Shown piece after piece: positions 31,165-39,344 of a stretch of 64,000 bases of DNA. The first letter of the stretch is position 1. Each line of letters starts with the position of its first letter. Where the stretch lies: the NCBI RefSeq assembly GCF_024707525.1, contig NZ_CP062231.1, positions 806,001 through 870,000 of the forward strand, in the 5' to 3' direction. The notes beneath the pieces were generated by a model. The model had not been told where the DNA came from, ran no database searches, and worked only from the letters and a program-made list of their open reading frames with translations. The stretch comes from Rhizobium sp. TH2. GTDB taxonomy: Bacteria > Pseudomonadota > Alphaproteobacteria > Rhizobiales > Rhizobiaceae. Position numbers and translations under genes: made by a program.

Positions 31165-31414
31165 GAACGAATTCGAAGTTACCCAACTTCAGAACCAAAT
31201 CGCAGACCTGAAAGCGGAACTTGTTGAGCTTTCCGGTAGGGTGAGCGCTGGGGTAGACGAAGTTCAAAAGATTGCGCGTCCGGCAATTGGCGTAATTCGG
31301 GACAATCCAGGGACCGTATCGTCGGTGGCCATCACGGCCGGCGTTGTCGGGCTCGCACTCGGTTATGTCATCGGCACGAGTGCATCTGCTAACGGCTCAC
31401 GCTGGCACTTCTAG
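31157..31414 (+). CDS. ElaB/YqjD/DUF883-like glycine-zipper membrane protein
   Basis: An 85-residue protein with GGAG nine bases before ATG 31157. An N-terminal helix (LQNQIADLKAELVELSGRVS) is followed by RPAIGVIRDNPGTVSSVAIT and a Gly-rich helix GVVGLALGYVIGTS. This is the ElaB/YqjD/DUF883 layout: a coiled coil anchored to the inner membrane by a C-terminal tail. Relatives bind stationary-phase ribosomes. The stress setting of the island fits this. Confidence 0.68.
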   Translation: MNKNEFEVTQLQNQIADLKAELVELSGRVSAGVDEVQKIARPAIGVIRDNPGTVSSVAITAGVVGLALGYVIGTSASANGSRWHF

Positions 31415-31610
31415 ACGCTCTGGCGAGCCGCTTTTCAAAAGCAAGTATGAGCTGAGGCAGAGCATTGCAGTTCATTACCATCAATGTTTCCCCCGGTGAC
31501 GTAGCGGGTAATTTGTGCTCCGCCACCTCCCGCCAAAACCGGAAGGCCCGTTGACTCTTGGTGGCAGCGGCTCAATACTGACCGGTTGCAACTTGGTTAG
31601 GGAGGAAGCA

Positions 31611-32033
31611 ATGGAACCCGTCAATCGAAGATCCACCCTCGCACTCGGCATTACAATCGCGGCCACACCTCTGATCGCTTGGGTGACGCCAGCAGCCGCA
31701 CAGTCTTACGGCCCGGATGATGGTAGGGAGATCGGTCCCGGTGTCAGAGTTGTTGAACTTGGTGAGCGGGCTTCGGTCATACCCGCTTATAAAATGGTGA
31801 AGCTGCGGGATGTGGTTATCCAACCCGGTGCGAAGACGCCGGACAACGTGATGATGAACGACATGCTCTGCCACATGACCGAGGGAGAACTTTCGGTGGT
31901 TCAAAACGAAAAAAAATTCACGGTCAAGAAGGGTGATGTTTGGACGTGCGCTAAAACCGATACGACAGAAGGCACCCAGAATATGAGCAGTGCGGTCGCC
32001 ATCATGCGGGTCATCGATTTGATGACCTCGTAA
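31611..32033 (+). CDS. Exported cupin-like protein
   Basis: A 140-residue protein from ATG 31611 with GGAGG upstream. NRRSTLALGITIAATPLIAW ending in AAA-like cleavage residues is a signal peptide with a twin-Arg flavour. The mature part has VVIQPGAKTPDNVMMNDMLC, EGELSVVQNEKKFTVKKGDV and a short C-terminal strand, the beta-strand pattern of a small single cupin barrel. The typical metal His residues are sparse. Function unknown. Confidence 0.6.
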   Translation: MEPVNRRSTLALGITIAATPLIAWVTPAAAQSYGPDDGREIGPGVRVVELGERASVIPAYKMVKLRDVVIQPGAKTPDNVMMNDMLCHMTEGELSVVQNEKKFTVKKGDVWTCAKTDTTEGTQNMSSAVAIMRVIDLMTS

Positions 32034-32120
32034 GGAGGCGACGCGCGGAAGTGAGGCAACGGCGGCTCTTAGAAGCCGCCGGAGACGTCGTTGCCGCCAT
32101 GTTGGCGATCTATCAACTGG

Positions 32121-32225
32121 TGGGCACCACCGGCTGCCACGGCAAAGAGTGCGCGTCAGGGATTTGTCAAGGCCGCCCATGAAGCAAATATCCACATCGA
32201 TCGACTGAAAACCCGCCCAAGATAG
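32121..32225 (+). pseudogene. C-terminal DUF982 remnant
   Basis: About 34 residues ending at a stop at 32223-32225 include ARQGFVKAAHEANIHID, close to EARQAFIDAALEAHINV of the intact DUF982 protein at 8275. No intact N-terminal half reads in the same frame. It is interpreted as a decayed DUF982 gene. Confidence 0.4.
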
Positions 32226-32238
32226 CTATGGGTACCCA

Positions 32239-32346
32239 TCAAAATCTAAGGCTTGGCAGCAAGCCAACCGCGATGCGATGCGCGGTGTCGAGAAGTCGGT
32301 CACGAAGATCAAGGCCGAGCGCGAAAGGTTCTCTCCGAGACGGTAG
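32239..32346 (+). pseudogene. Truncated copy of the small basic protein encoded at 48271
   Basis: The frame reads SKAWQQANRDAMRGVEKSV then TKIKAERERFSPRR before a stop, matching SKAFIAAQKAMMKSIEASV and IKLKAERERFFRDRR of the 67-residue protein at 48271-48474. The N-terminal third and any start codon are missing. It shows that this family has been copied and lost within the island. Confidence 0.55.
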
Positions 32347-32404
32347 GAATGCCGACGATTGAGCATGATGTAAGTAGACGACGTGGCCTGCATCATGTCC
32401 TGGC

Positions 32405-32820
32405 TTACTCGCACCACACGTTCCCGACGTTCGGCCACGGCTGCGCAAGCCCTTCCTCGATCAAGACGCGGCCGGCATCGCGACCATCGGGCAGTGTGAC
32501 GGATAATAGCGCCCGCTTGTTCCTATCCCGGCGCCCATTCCATTGGATGCTGTAGCCGGGCGCCATGAGTTGGGCGAGCCTGTCTCTGGAGCGAAGCGCT
32601 AGCGACCGCTCGCGTGGGCAAGCCGCGTCTTGGATCTCGGGAGCATCAATATCGAGCAGCCGCCACTTGAGGCCATGCTGCGGCCTGTGTCGCCGTCGTA
32701 GACGCAAGTGACCTTGCGGGCGGCGCGATTTCCGCCTCTGCAAATGTCCATCGCATAAGCAGGTGCGGCAATCGCGCTAGCGACCACCGCCCATAAAATC
32801 AGTTTCAGTCGAGTTGGCAT
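32405..32820 (-). pseudogene. Frameshifted SNase-like thermonuclease
   Basis: The N-terminal frame (ATG 32820) gives a signal peptide MPTRLKLILWAVVASAIAAP and CVYDGDTG, the start of the Staphylococcal nuclease catalytic site. One base is then out of register, and the rest of the domain continues in another frame: GLKWRLLDIDAPEIQDAACP, then QLMAPGYSIQWNGRRDRNKR and AGRVLIEEGLAQPW. Together the two frames make a nearly complete nuclease, including the Arg and Asp of DIDAPE. It is a recent pseudogene or a sequencing error near 32680-32700. Confidence 0.75.
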
Positions 32821-32863
32821 CTTGGAACCCTATCAAATGGGCGGGGAATGCTAAAGATTGGTG

Positions 32864-33322
32864 CTAACCGCCGATCTTGCGAACTGCGATTTGCCGGAAC
32901 CAGTCCTCGAAATAATATCGGGTGTGGAGGTCGGTGTCCTTTGGAGAGGCCCTGAACAATCGGCCCATCATGGCATCGGACCGGTCAGTAGGCTCGATCC
33001 ACATCACCTCGACGCGGTCGGGCGTCCCATCCTCCACTTCGTACCATCCAGCGCCAGAAAACTCCACCATGCGCGGAGGGGGCGGTGGCGGCACGAACAA
33101 GAGTGATCCGTCAACCTCATTGCGGACCATCGTGCAGCCTTCGCCATAGTGAGCTTTCATCGCATTGAAGAGTTCTCGGGCAAGCCGCATGCACTTCATA
33201 TCGCTATCTTCGATCGGCTCGGACTGCGCTTCCGCAACGGCTATTGTGACTGGTGTTGCGATAGCAGCGGCGGCGATCGGCGCGCGCTGGAGAAATGTGC
33301 GGCGTGAAAGAAGGGCGTTCAT
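32864..33322 (-). CDS. Hypothetical protein with Tat-like signal
   Basis: A 152-residue protein. The start LSRRTFLQRAPIAAAAIATP is a twin-arginine signal (R-R-T-F-L), so folded export is likely. The mature part has an ARELFNAMKAHYGEGC helix, a Pro6 run in LLFVPPPPPP and a C-terminal acidic/aromatic region (TRYYFEDWFRQ). The ATG overlaps the stop of the gene before it (ATGA). I do not recognise a family. Confidence 0.6.
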   Translation of the reverse strand: MNALLSRRTFLQRAPIAAAAIATPVTIAVAEAQSEPIEDSDMKCMRLARELFNAMKAHYGEGCTMVRNEVDGSLLFVPPPPPPRMVEFSGAGWYEVEDGTPDRVEVMWIEPTDRSDAMMGRLFRASPKDTDLHTRYYFEDWFRQIAVRKIGG

Positions 33323-34133
33323 GCGGCACCTCCCAACTCGACTGTGTTTTTGATGAAGCGTGCCATGTCTCCCAAAATGCCGGTTTGGGCCTTGCAGGCT
33401 TCTACCAGCCCGTCGTGCATAAGCGCCTCACCCTTGATCACCATATCTTTGAGATTGATCGCCGGAATATCCGAAATATCACGGCAGGCCGACGACACCA
33501 GACGCTCAGCAACTTGAATACGTTCTTGCGCTTTGGTGACGCCGGCCGCTTTCCTCAGGCGTTCCGTCTCGGATTCGTACTCGCGAGCCAGAGCGACCTT
33601 GGCGCTGTACTCCTGAATGCAACTCGCCCGCTGGCAGCGATTTCGAGCCAGTGCCTTCTCGGTCCGTCCTGTCGGCTCGCACTTCCGCCAGGCATCAACT
33701 GTTTTCTGGAGCGCTACAGATGTCTGGACGCTAAAGCAGGTCCGGGGCGTCTCACGGCGAAATTTTGCGGACATGCACTTGGTGAGGACGCTGGTGTCCC
33801 GGAAAATGAAGTTGCCAATTATGTCCCGTTCGGCCTTATCTTGCCACGGGCCGTATCGGTCGGCGTTTGCGGCCCACAACAATTCCACGGGGGCGAGCGG
33901 CCAAAGGTGGCGCCATTCGTCGGCAATCCATTCAGCGCGTCCTCCGCTTCTTGCCGCTCTGCGATAGCCGCTTTCAGCCGGCTATGTGCTTCGATGAGTG
34001 CAGGGTTGGCCGTCATCGGCCCAACATTGACGCTAGCGGCTGCTGCATAGGCCGATGCCGGCAGAATGGCCGATGATACTATCGCGGCAGGTGCGCTTTT
34101 GAGAAACGCACGGCGGGTGGAAACAGTCGTCAT
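33319..34133 (-). pseudogene. Tat-exported hypothetical protein split by a frameshift
   Basis: From ATG 34133 the first frame gives a signal (STRRAFLKSAPAAIVSSAI) and a helix to AERQEAEDAL. Near 33930-33945 the coding sense moves to another frame, which reads AEWIADEWRHLWPLAPVELL, then WAANADRYGPWQDKAERDII and on to a stop at 33319, giving a protein of about 270 residues. The second frame has no good start of its own, so the two parts are one gene. The product has a Cys-rich middle and overlaps the next gene by ATGA. Function unknown. Confidence 0.6.
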
Positions 34134-34160
34134 GGGAGGCTCTCCTATATTGAGTTGCTG

Positions 34161-34484
34161 TCAGGCGGTGATGAGGGATGCCAAGTGGGCCTCAAGGCTC
34201 TTGCGCTCGGCTGCGATGTTGTGGCGGAAGCTCTTGAACTGAAGTTCCGTGATAGCGTGCTTGATGGCGCGGATTGCGGGACCGTTCGGGCCGTTCATTG
34301 CGGCCTCTTCCTCCATGCGAGCCACGACGCGGGCAGTTGCAGCCTTGACGATGCGCCATGCTTGACGAAGGCAGCCGGCAAAGGTGCCATCCTCGCGATT
34401 GACCAACTGCCATGCACCGCAACGAGGGCGGGCGTCGCGGAAGATGGCCCAAGCGGTGTTCATGATTTCTCGACAGTCGAACAT
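34161..34484 (-). CDS. Hypothetical protein, possibly phage-type
   Basis: A 107-residue protein starting MFDCREIMNTAWAIFRD, with GAWQLVNREDGTFAGCLRQAW and a long C-terminal helix. Short proteins opening with an E-I-M-x-x-A-W-A motif are common on rhizobial plasmids and phages; their role is unknown. It is divergent from the XRE regulator at 34585 across about 100 bases carrying repeated CCTnAGG-like sites, so it may be under that regulator's control. Confidence 0.6.
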   Translation of the reverse strand: MFDCREIMNTAWAIFRDARPRCGAWQLVNREDGTFAGCLRQAWRIVKAATARVVARMEEEAAMNGPNGPAIRAIKHAITELQFKSFRHNIAAERKSLEAHLASLITA

Positions 34485-34493
34485 TGCCTTGCA

Positions 34494-34584
34494 TCCTCAG
34501 GGCGTTTAATTTATACCTAGAGAATAATTGCGAAGCCGCAAGGTGTCAATACCTTGGGTGCATTTTTTTGAACCTGAGGGATAA
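34494..34584. promoter_or_regulatory. Cluster of four ACCTnnGGG-like operator candidates
   Basis: Between divergent genes there are four related sites: TCCTCAGGG (34494-34502), ACCTAGAG followed by AATAA (34515-34527), ACCTTGGG (34551-34558) and ACCTGAGG followed by GATAA (34572-34584). Their core is a CCTnAGG palindrome. They are placed to control both genes and are likely bound by the adjacent HTH protein. Confidence 0.45.
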
Positions 34585-34842
34585 ATGCTGAGCGCAGAGC
34601 AGATTAGAGCGGCAAGAGCGCTGCTGCGATTGGAGCAACGGGACTTGGCGGAGATGTCGGGAGTTTCCCTCCCGTCTATCAAGAGACTTGAGGCCATGGA
34701 GGGGGACATTGTCGCAGTGCGAGTTTCTACAGTGATGGCAATCAAAAATGCGTTTGAGGCTGCCGGCGTTGTTTTCATTCCAGAGAACGGCGGTGGTGCC
34801 GGTGTGCGGCTGGCCAAGCCCAAGGGTCAGACAAACGCGTAG
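34585..34842 (+). CDS. XRE-family HTH regulator
   Basis: An 85-residue protein: IRAARALLRLEQRDLAEMSG then VSLPSIKRLEAMEGD is a classic XRE helix-turn-helix, followed by VSTVMAIKNAFEAAGVVFIP and a short tail. Such small regulators act as dimers and often repress their own promoter. The ATG lies inside the last operator-like repeat, which supports autorepression. The next gene begins immediately after its stop. Confidence 0.85.
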   Translation: MLSAEQIRAARALLRLEQRDLAEMSGVSLPSIKRLEAMEGDIVAVRVSTVMAIKNAFEAAGVVFIPENGGGAGVRLAKPKGQTNA

Positions 34843-35193
34843 ATGGTCAATGACCGATCGACAGCACTTTGCCTGAGGACTGTGATAGCCGGTGTCGCTC
34901 TGTTCTGCCTCGCCACGTCTTCGGCTGAGGGGGCCAACACTCCCTGTAGCGGCAAGAAGGGTGGCGTCTCTCATTGCCAAGGAAAGACATTCGTCTGCAA
35001 TGATGGCTCAGTCAGCGCCAGCAAGAAAAACTGCTCGGCCACGATGGGGACAATGAGCCTTATGCCATCAGAGGAAATGGAAGCGGTGGGGGGCAAGGAC
35101 TGTCCTTGTCGGTCGGGCTCGTATTGCGTCGGCCCGCGAGGGGGTCATTACTGTATCGAAGATGACGGTGGGAAAAGCTACCTGCGGAAGTGA
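34843..35193 (+). CDS. Exported cysteine-rich protein
   Basis: A 116-residue protein directly after the XRE gene. A signal peptide (VIAGVALFCLATSSAEGA) is followed by CSGKKGGVSHCQGKTFVCND, NCSATMGTMS and a C-terminal CPCRSGSYCVGPRGGHYCIE. Ten mature cysteines suggest several disulfides. The last block, C-R-x-G-x-Y-C-x-G-P-R-G-G-x-Y-C, recurs in small rhizobial proteins near SNase-type nucleases. Function unknown. Confidence 0.6.
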   Translation: MVNDRSTALCLRTVIAGVALFCLATSSAEGANTPCSGKKGGVSHCQGKTFVCNDGSVSASKKNCSATMGTMSLMPSEEMEAVGGKDCPCRSGSYCVGPRGGHYCIEDDGGKSYLRK

Positions 35194-35220
35194 CCCTTCC
35201 TAATTTCCAAATTTTTGGGC

Positions 35221-35565
35221 TCAGAACAGCGCCCATCGGATAAAACGATAGTTGAGGAGACACCAATACGACAACACCGCCACTGATGACGCTATGCAGA
35301 GAAGAAAGAATATTCTCACCACCGCCGCATTGAGCGCCTGAAACAATTCTGCGCTCCATCTGATCATGACGGCCCACCCCTCCATCAAGAGGTAGAATAG
35401 TATTGCTCCGCTCAGGAAGGCGGCGGGCACTGCGATTATCAGGGCAGCCGCCATGTGCGGAATGTCCTGGTAGACTTCAATGTAAATAACCAAGGCCACT
35501 GCTATCACGCTCGCGGGCACGAAGAGCATCAGGAAGAGCGTTAAAAAGCCGAGCAGGTCCCTCAT
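35221..35565 (-). CDS. Small multi-pass membrane protein
   Basis: A 114-residue protein with three hydrophobic helices: FLTLFLMLFVPASVIAVALV, ALIIAVPAAFLSGAILFYLL and VRIFFLLCIASSVAVLSYWC. No family is recognised. It converges with the cysteine-rich protein gene. Confidence 0.55.
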   Translation of the reverse strand: MRDLLGFLTLFLMLFVPASVIAVALVIYIEVYQDIPHMAAALIIAVPAAFLSGAILFYLLMEGWAVMIRWSAELFQALNAAVVRIFFLLCIASSVAVLSYWCLLNYRFIRWALF

Positions 35566-35748
35566 GCCAATATTTTTATCGAGGGCCTAGCGTCCGTCAA
35601 TGCTCGTCCAATTCCCGATCGTTCAAATGGCTTTAGGACACAGGGCAACGCCTATAGGCCACTGGAGGTAACGAAGGTGCACTTCTCGGCGCACCTTATG
35701 GATCGGCGGAAGTCGCCGTGCGAAGCCGGCTTTTTTGGCGCACGCCGG

Positions 35749-36774
35749 TCAGAGGACGAAGTCGCCCTTCACCAATTCGAAACGCCCCTGCAGCTCAACG
35801 GCGAAATCGGCCAGCTTGTCGCCGTCGAAATCGGCACTCACCAGCGTATTGTCGCCGAACTTGGAGAAGCGCAACTCGCCAGCTTCGCCGCTGAAGGACT
35901 GCTTGCCGATAAAGCTGAACTCGTCGTCGTTGTCGATGCCGTTCGACGGTATAGCGTCGACCCAGGCGAGATCGAGGATATCCTGCTGTGCATGCGAGAA
36001 GTCTTTGATAATATCGCGGCCGGCTTTGGTGGTGGTGCTCTCCCCATCGTCGAAGATGAAGTGATCCGCGCCGCCGCCGCCCTTCAGCGTGTCGGCCCCA
36101 ACGCCACCGATGAAAACCTCGTCTCTCATACCGCCAAGGAGCGTGTCGTCCCCCATGCCCCCACTGACATAGGCGTTTTTGAGAACGCCTTCCCTGCCGT
36201 CGTAAACGTCGTTGCCGTCGGCAAACACGACATTGCCGTTAATGACGCCGCTATTTTCAATGGTCTGGTCGCCCGTGCCTGTAGAAACATAGGCGTGGGG
36301 ATAGCCCTGCTCCTTCCTGATCGTTCCTTCGTTGACCAGTTCGAAATCCTCGCTGCCGTCGCGAGAGATGCCACCCACGATCAATCCATAATTAGACAGG
36401 CTAGATTGACCGCTGTGTGCGTTGCCAGTCATGGAAATTCCCCAGGTGCTTCCCCGGATTACGCCGTCGTTCTCGATGGAGCTGCTGTGAGCGTTTAAAT
36501 AAATGCCGTAGGACCCCGAGAGCGAGCCGGTCGTGCCGACGGTGACGGTCTCGCCGGCGATGGGTGATGAATAATTGGCTATGTAAATGGCATAGCCACT
36601 GCCGGCCAACTCGCCCTGCACGGTTATCTCGTGGTCGCTACCCGAGCCGTAGACAGCAAAACCGCCCGTGCTTCCGAGAAAGCCGCTCTTGCCTACATAA
36701 AGGTCGTCGGTGGTGCCGAGATCTGCGGCGGTGCCGCCCGTAATTATGGTGGAATTGTACATCTGCAAGGCCAT
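35749..36774 (-). CDS. RTX-type calcium-binding protein
   Basis: A 341-residue protein from ATG 36774 (GGAGG upstream). It has no N-terminal signal. The first 220 residues are Gly/Ser/Thr/Asn-rich beta-helix-like repeats. Residues about 225-270 hold RTX nonapeptides (AYVSGGMGDDTLLGGM and GGVGADTLKGGGGADHF) that bind calcium. The final 70 residues (DFSHAQQDILDLAWVDAIPS onward) match the C-terminal region of type I secretion substrates. Export by an ABC-type I system is expected, but no such genes are nearby. The role may be adhesion or matrix binding. Confidence 0.75.
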   Translation of the reverse strand: MALQMYNSTIITGGTAADLGTTDDLYVGKSGFLGSTGGFAVYGSGSDHEITVQGELAGSGYAIYIANYSSPIAGETVTVGTTGSLSGSYGIYLNAHSSSIENDGVIRGSTWGISMTGNAHSGQSSLSNYGLIVGGISRDGSEDFELVNEGTIRKEQGYPHAYVSTGTGDQTIENSGVINGNVVFADGNDVYDGREGVLKNAYVSGGMGDDTLLGGMRDEVFIGGVGADTLKGGGGADHFIFDDGESTTTKAGRDIIKDFSHAQQDILDLAWVDAIPSNGIDNDDEFSFIGKQSFSGEAGELRFSKFGDNTLVSADFDGDKLADFAVELQGRFELVKGDFVL

Positions 36775-37012
36775 TGTCGCCTCCTTATCAGGCTGTTGGA
36801 CTTGATAAGGTAACGACGCCGGGAACGGTATTATTCCTGGACCGTTCGAACCTGTCACCCAGGTAACTTGAGGGGCCGAGGAAAATCTCGATCGGTTGCC
36901 TTGGTCCATGACTCTGGGCATGATTGATCGCCGGGTCCTTAAATGCCAGTCTGTGGCCATGCACGGCCCACTCAGCGCTGATTCCTATCCTGACCGACAT
37001 CTCGACTGCGAG

Positions 37013-37195
37013 ATGGATCTGGAGGCCGCTGTCATCTCAATCATTGATCAAGGCGCCGCTGCTGGATGGTCCATTACAGACGTGACGAACGCACTTCTCG
37101 GACTTGCCGACAACCTCTCGCTTGCAGATCGAGCCAATGCGGAGACCGATCGCCAAATTGCCGAGGCGCTATCTAAGAAAAAGCCGATAACGTGA
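37013..37195 (+). CDS. Small helical protein, copy 1 of a diverged duplicate
   Basis: A 60-residue protein from ATG 37013 (an ATG at 36959 would add 18 residues): MDLEAAVISIIDQGAAAGWS then ITDVTNALLGLADNLSLADR and a basic end. It is about three-quarters identical in DNA to the gene at 38502, and shares the A-G-W-[ST]-x-x-[ED]-x-x-x-A-L-x-x-L-A pattern with small genes at 48477, 53681 and 54371. Function unknown. Confidence 0.55.
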   Translation: MDLEAAVISIIDQGAAAGWSITDVTNALLGLADNLSLADRANAETDRQIAEALSKKKPIT

Positions 37196-37314
37196 CGGCC
37201 AGCAGCTTTATAAGGCAAGCCGATCTGCAACGGATATTCAAGGCGGCGAAGGCGTCTGGCTCGACCGTTCAAATCGACTTGGCAACGCGCTTAGTGTGGA
37301 CGCACGCGGCATAA
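37192..37314 (+). CDS. 40-residue hypothetical protein
   Basis: GTG start overlaps the stop of the previous gene (GTGA). The product reads QADLQRIFKAAKASGSTVQI and ends LATRLVWTHAA. Small proteins with I-T/R-Q-A-D-[IL]-x-R-x-x-K-A-A-K-A-x-G followed by V-x-I-D are frequent beside integrases in rhizobial mobile DNA. No integrase follows here, so this may be what is left of such a module. Confidence 0.5.
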   Translation: MTASSFIRQADLQRIFKAAKASGSTVQIDLATRLVWTHAA

Positions 37315-37465
37315 TCACAATACGAAGGCAGAAGAAGTTCCCCGTCGAACATCCGGCTATGTCCTGACAGAAGATGGGCGCGCCGTAGCGATAGAATAGC
37401 AGCCATGACCGACAGCCGATCACCGCATCTCTCCGGCCAGATATGCAGGAATGGCAGAGAAAATC

Positions 37466-38266
37466 TCACAAAGTTTTTACAGTCCCATCTCGGATTATTG
37501 TATTGTTTCGAAGGATATTGTGCTTGCATCCGTCATCATCAGTGCACCAATAGTGCCTTTGATTGCGTGTGTAACCTGCGCCAAAGAGGCTACGCTTTAT
37601 TACCGTCACCGGCTCTTCTATCAGGAACTTTCGGTTTTGCTGGCCTCCTTCAAACCAGCCAGAAAACAGTAATACGGACTGCCTATACTCCGCATCAGAG
37701 ACAACAAATGTGACATGTGCACATACGAGGGCTTTGCGGTGTCCGACTTGTTTCCGCCGCCCTTTATTTACGGCGCTCATTGGAATAGCTCTCATCTCCT
37801 GAACGCTAGTCTTTTGGAACCTGAATGGCTTAACCACGATGTCGAATGGTTTTATCGCCGTTTGCTCAAAGTCCATATCGAACACTGAATGGTCGCCGGA
37901 CTCACTGCAAAGCTGCGGATCTGGGTAATTCCCAAAGGGTTGGACTACATCGATAAGTACTTCCGTTATGGCAATAGGTCTATTTCCGGAATTTACGAAG
38001 GTTATTGTACGCGGCGAATTAATTGCCAACCAGTCTTTGTTATGAACTTTAATGTAATGCTTATCGAATACAATTTTCGCCTCATCACGAACATACAGCA
38101 TGGAATAAAACGCAGTGCTTGCGGAAATAAATAGCGCCAGCCAAGCGGTTGGCGATCCTATCCATTGCCCCCAGTTAATCTTTTTTTCCGAAGATGGCTG
38201 CCTTTTTGAAAGATACGTCCTGAACGCCTGCGGGGAGGCTTTTTTGCTCCGACTAATTTGGGCCAT
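37466..38266 (-). CDS. Hypothetical membrane-anchored protein, AT-rich
   Basis: A 266-residue protein with a basic N-terminus, one transmembrane helix near residues 41-62 (AWLALFISASTAFYSMLYV) and a large domain that reads as beta strands (PRTITFVNSGNRPIAITEVL, VVKPFRFQKTSVQEMRAIPM). The gene is visibly richer in A and T than its neighbours, suggesting recent transfer. It is flanked by the two copies of the small helical gene at 37013 and 38502. No family recognised; a role in phage or plasmid competition is only a guess. Confidence 0.6.
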   Translation of the reverse strand: MAQISRSKKASPQAFRTYLSKRQPSSEKKINWGQWIGSPTAWLALFISASTAFYSMLYVRDEAKIVFDKHYIKVHNKDWLAINSPRTITFVNSGNRPIAITEVLIDVVQPFGNYPDPQLCSESGDHSVFDMDFEQTAIKPFDIVVKPFRFQKTSVQEMRAIPMSAVNKGRRKQVGHRKALVCAHVTFVVSDAEYRQSVLLFSGWFEGGQQNRKFLIEEPVTVIKRSLFGAGYTRNQRHYWCTDDDGCKHNILRNNTIIRDGTVKTL

Positions 38267-38501
38267 TTGAGGCTCCGCAAGGAACGAATTGTGTGTATTT
38301 TACACGCTTTGATATTCAAAGCTAGGATTGCATTGTTGGATGGGCACAAAGTCGTTTATCGATTCGCATTCCATATCTTGATCCCCCAAGATTGATCTAA
38401 GGATGCGCGGATTGCCCACGCCAATTGCAACGATTTTTGCTTGAGGTCGGCGTTGGTAATCCTGCTTTGGCCAGAAACCTTATCGTCATCTTGACTGTGA
38501 G

Positions 38502-38678
38502 ATGGATCTGGAGGCGGCTGTTATTTCACTCATCGATCAGGGCGCCGCAGTTGGCTCCACTACAGACGTGACCAATGCGCCAATTGCCCTGGCTGACAAC
38601 CTACTGCTTGCAGACCGTGCGAACGCTGAGACCGATCGGCAGATAGCCCAGGCGCTGGCCCGGCGAAAGCGAGCGTAA
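38502..38678 (+). CDS. Small helical protein, copy 2 of a diverged duplicate
   Basis: A 58-residue protein (MDLEAAVISLIDQGAAVGST then TDVTNAPIALADNL). Compared with the copy at 37013 it has a three-base deletion that removes the Trp, and the frame is preserved, so selection for coding is possible. Upstream the frame is closed by a stop, so ATG 38502 is the only start. The 5' parts of both copies keep the same codons before the ATG, showing that the duplicated unit began upstream. Confidence 0.5.
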   Translation: MDLEAAVISLIDQGAAVGSTTDVTNAPIALADNLLLADRANAETDRQIAQALARRKRA

Positions 38679-38957
38679 TCAAGCACCGCGCTAGATGATT
38701 CAACCTCACCTACGCTGAGGCTGTTAGGCCCGCCATTCACCAACTCAGCCAACAAAACAGAAGACGCGGAAGTGTTGGAAGCAATGGGCGTCAAACTGAT
38801 CCAAGGTTGTTATTTTTGCAAAGCCTGCATTCGAGGCACTTCCGTTGATTGCGGGCTATTAACCTGCGTTAGAGGACCTCCGCAAAACAGCGCGCCAAGA
38901 CGCTCTCTGTGAACGTCGAGACGCAGAGGGATGTGTGCGGAGGCCCTTGTCGCGCCA

Positions 38958-39257
38958 TCAATGAATATGCGGGTCACCTCTACGTCGTGCTGATACTTCC
39001 ACCAAATAGTCGGTTTCCGGCGCGATTAGATCGTGCTTGCTGGCGAAGGCCTCGAATGCTCCGCGCGCAGTTTCAGCCTCTATTTCGCCCAGCAAAGCTG
39101 CCTTGCACGCGTTCAGGGCCATCCGCTGCGCCGGGTTACGCATATAGCCGGGCGCGTCATTCAAGAACATATAAGCTTCCAAGACGTTGCGGATTTCCCG
39201 CACCGCCCCGAGACCAACCAGAACGCGGACCGGCTTGTCAAAAGTATCGGGTTTCAT
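38958..39257 (-). CDS. DUF982 family protein
   Basis: A 99-residue protein from ATG 39257 (AGGAGAGGAG upstream). FDKPVRVLVGLGAVREIRNV, LEAYMFLNDAPGYMRNPAQR and ACKAALLGEIEAETARGAFE match DUF982 closely. It is the third gene of the heat-shock operon after the hypothetical protein and Hsp20, 87 bases below Hsp20, so it is probably heat-induced too. Function unknown. Confidence 0.82.
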   Translation of the reverse strand: MKPDTFDKPVRVLVGLGAVREIRNVLEAYMFLNDAPGYMRNPAQRMALNACKAALLGEIEAETARGAFEAFASKHDLIAPETDYLVEVSARRRGDPHIH

Positions 39258-39344
39258 GGCTCCTCTCCTTTTCATCCCGATCATTGAGCGGCACCGGACT
39301 TTCCCGCCCGGTGCCGAGAGTTCTTGCCGACAACTGGCGCCCGG

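Noticed and set aside
38679..38957. Forward frame with several cysteines after the duplicated small gene
   Set aside because: No start codon with ribosome site and no similarity; treated as noncoding.
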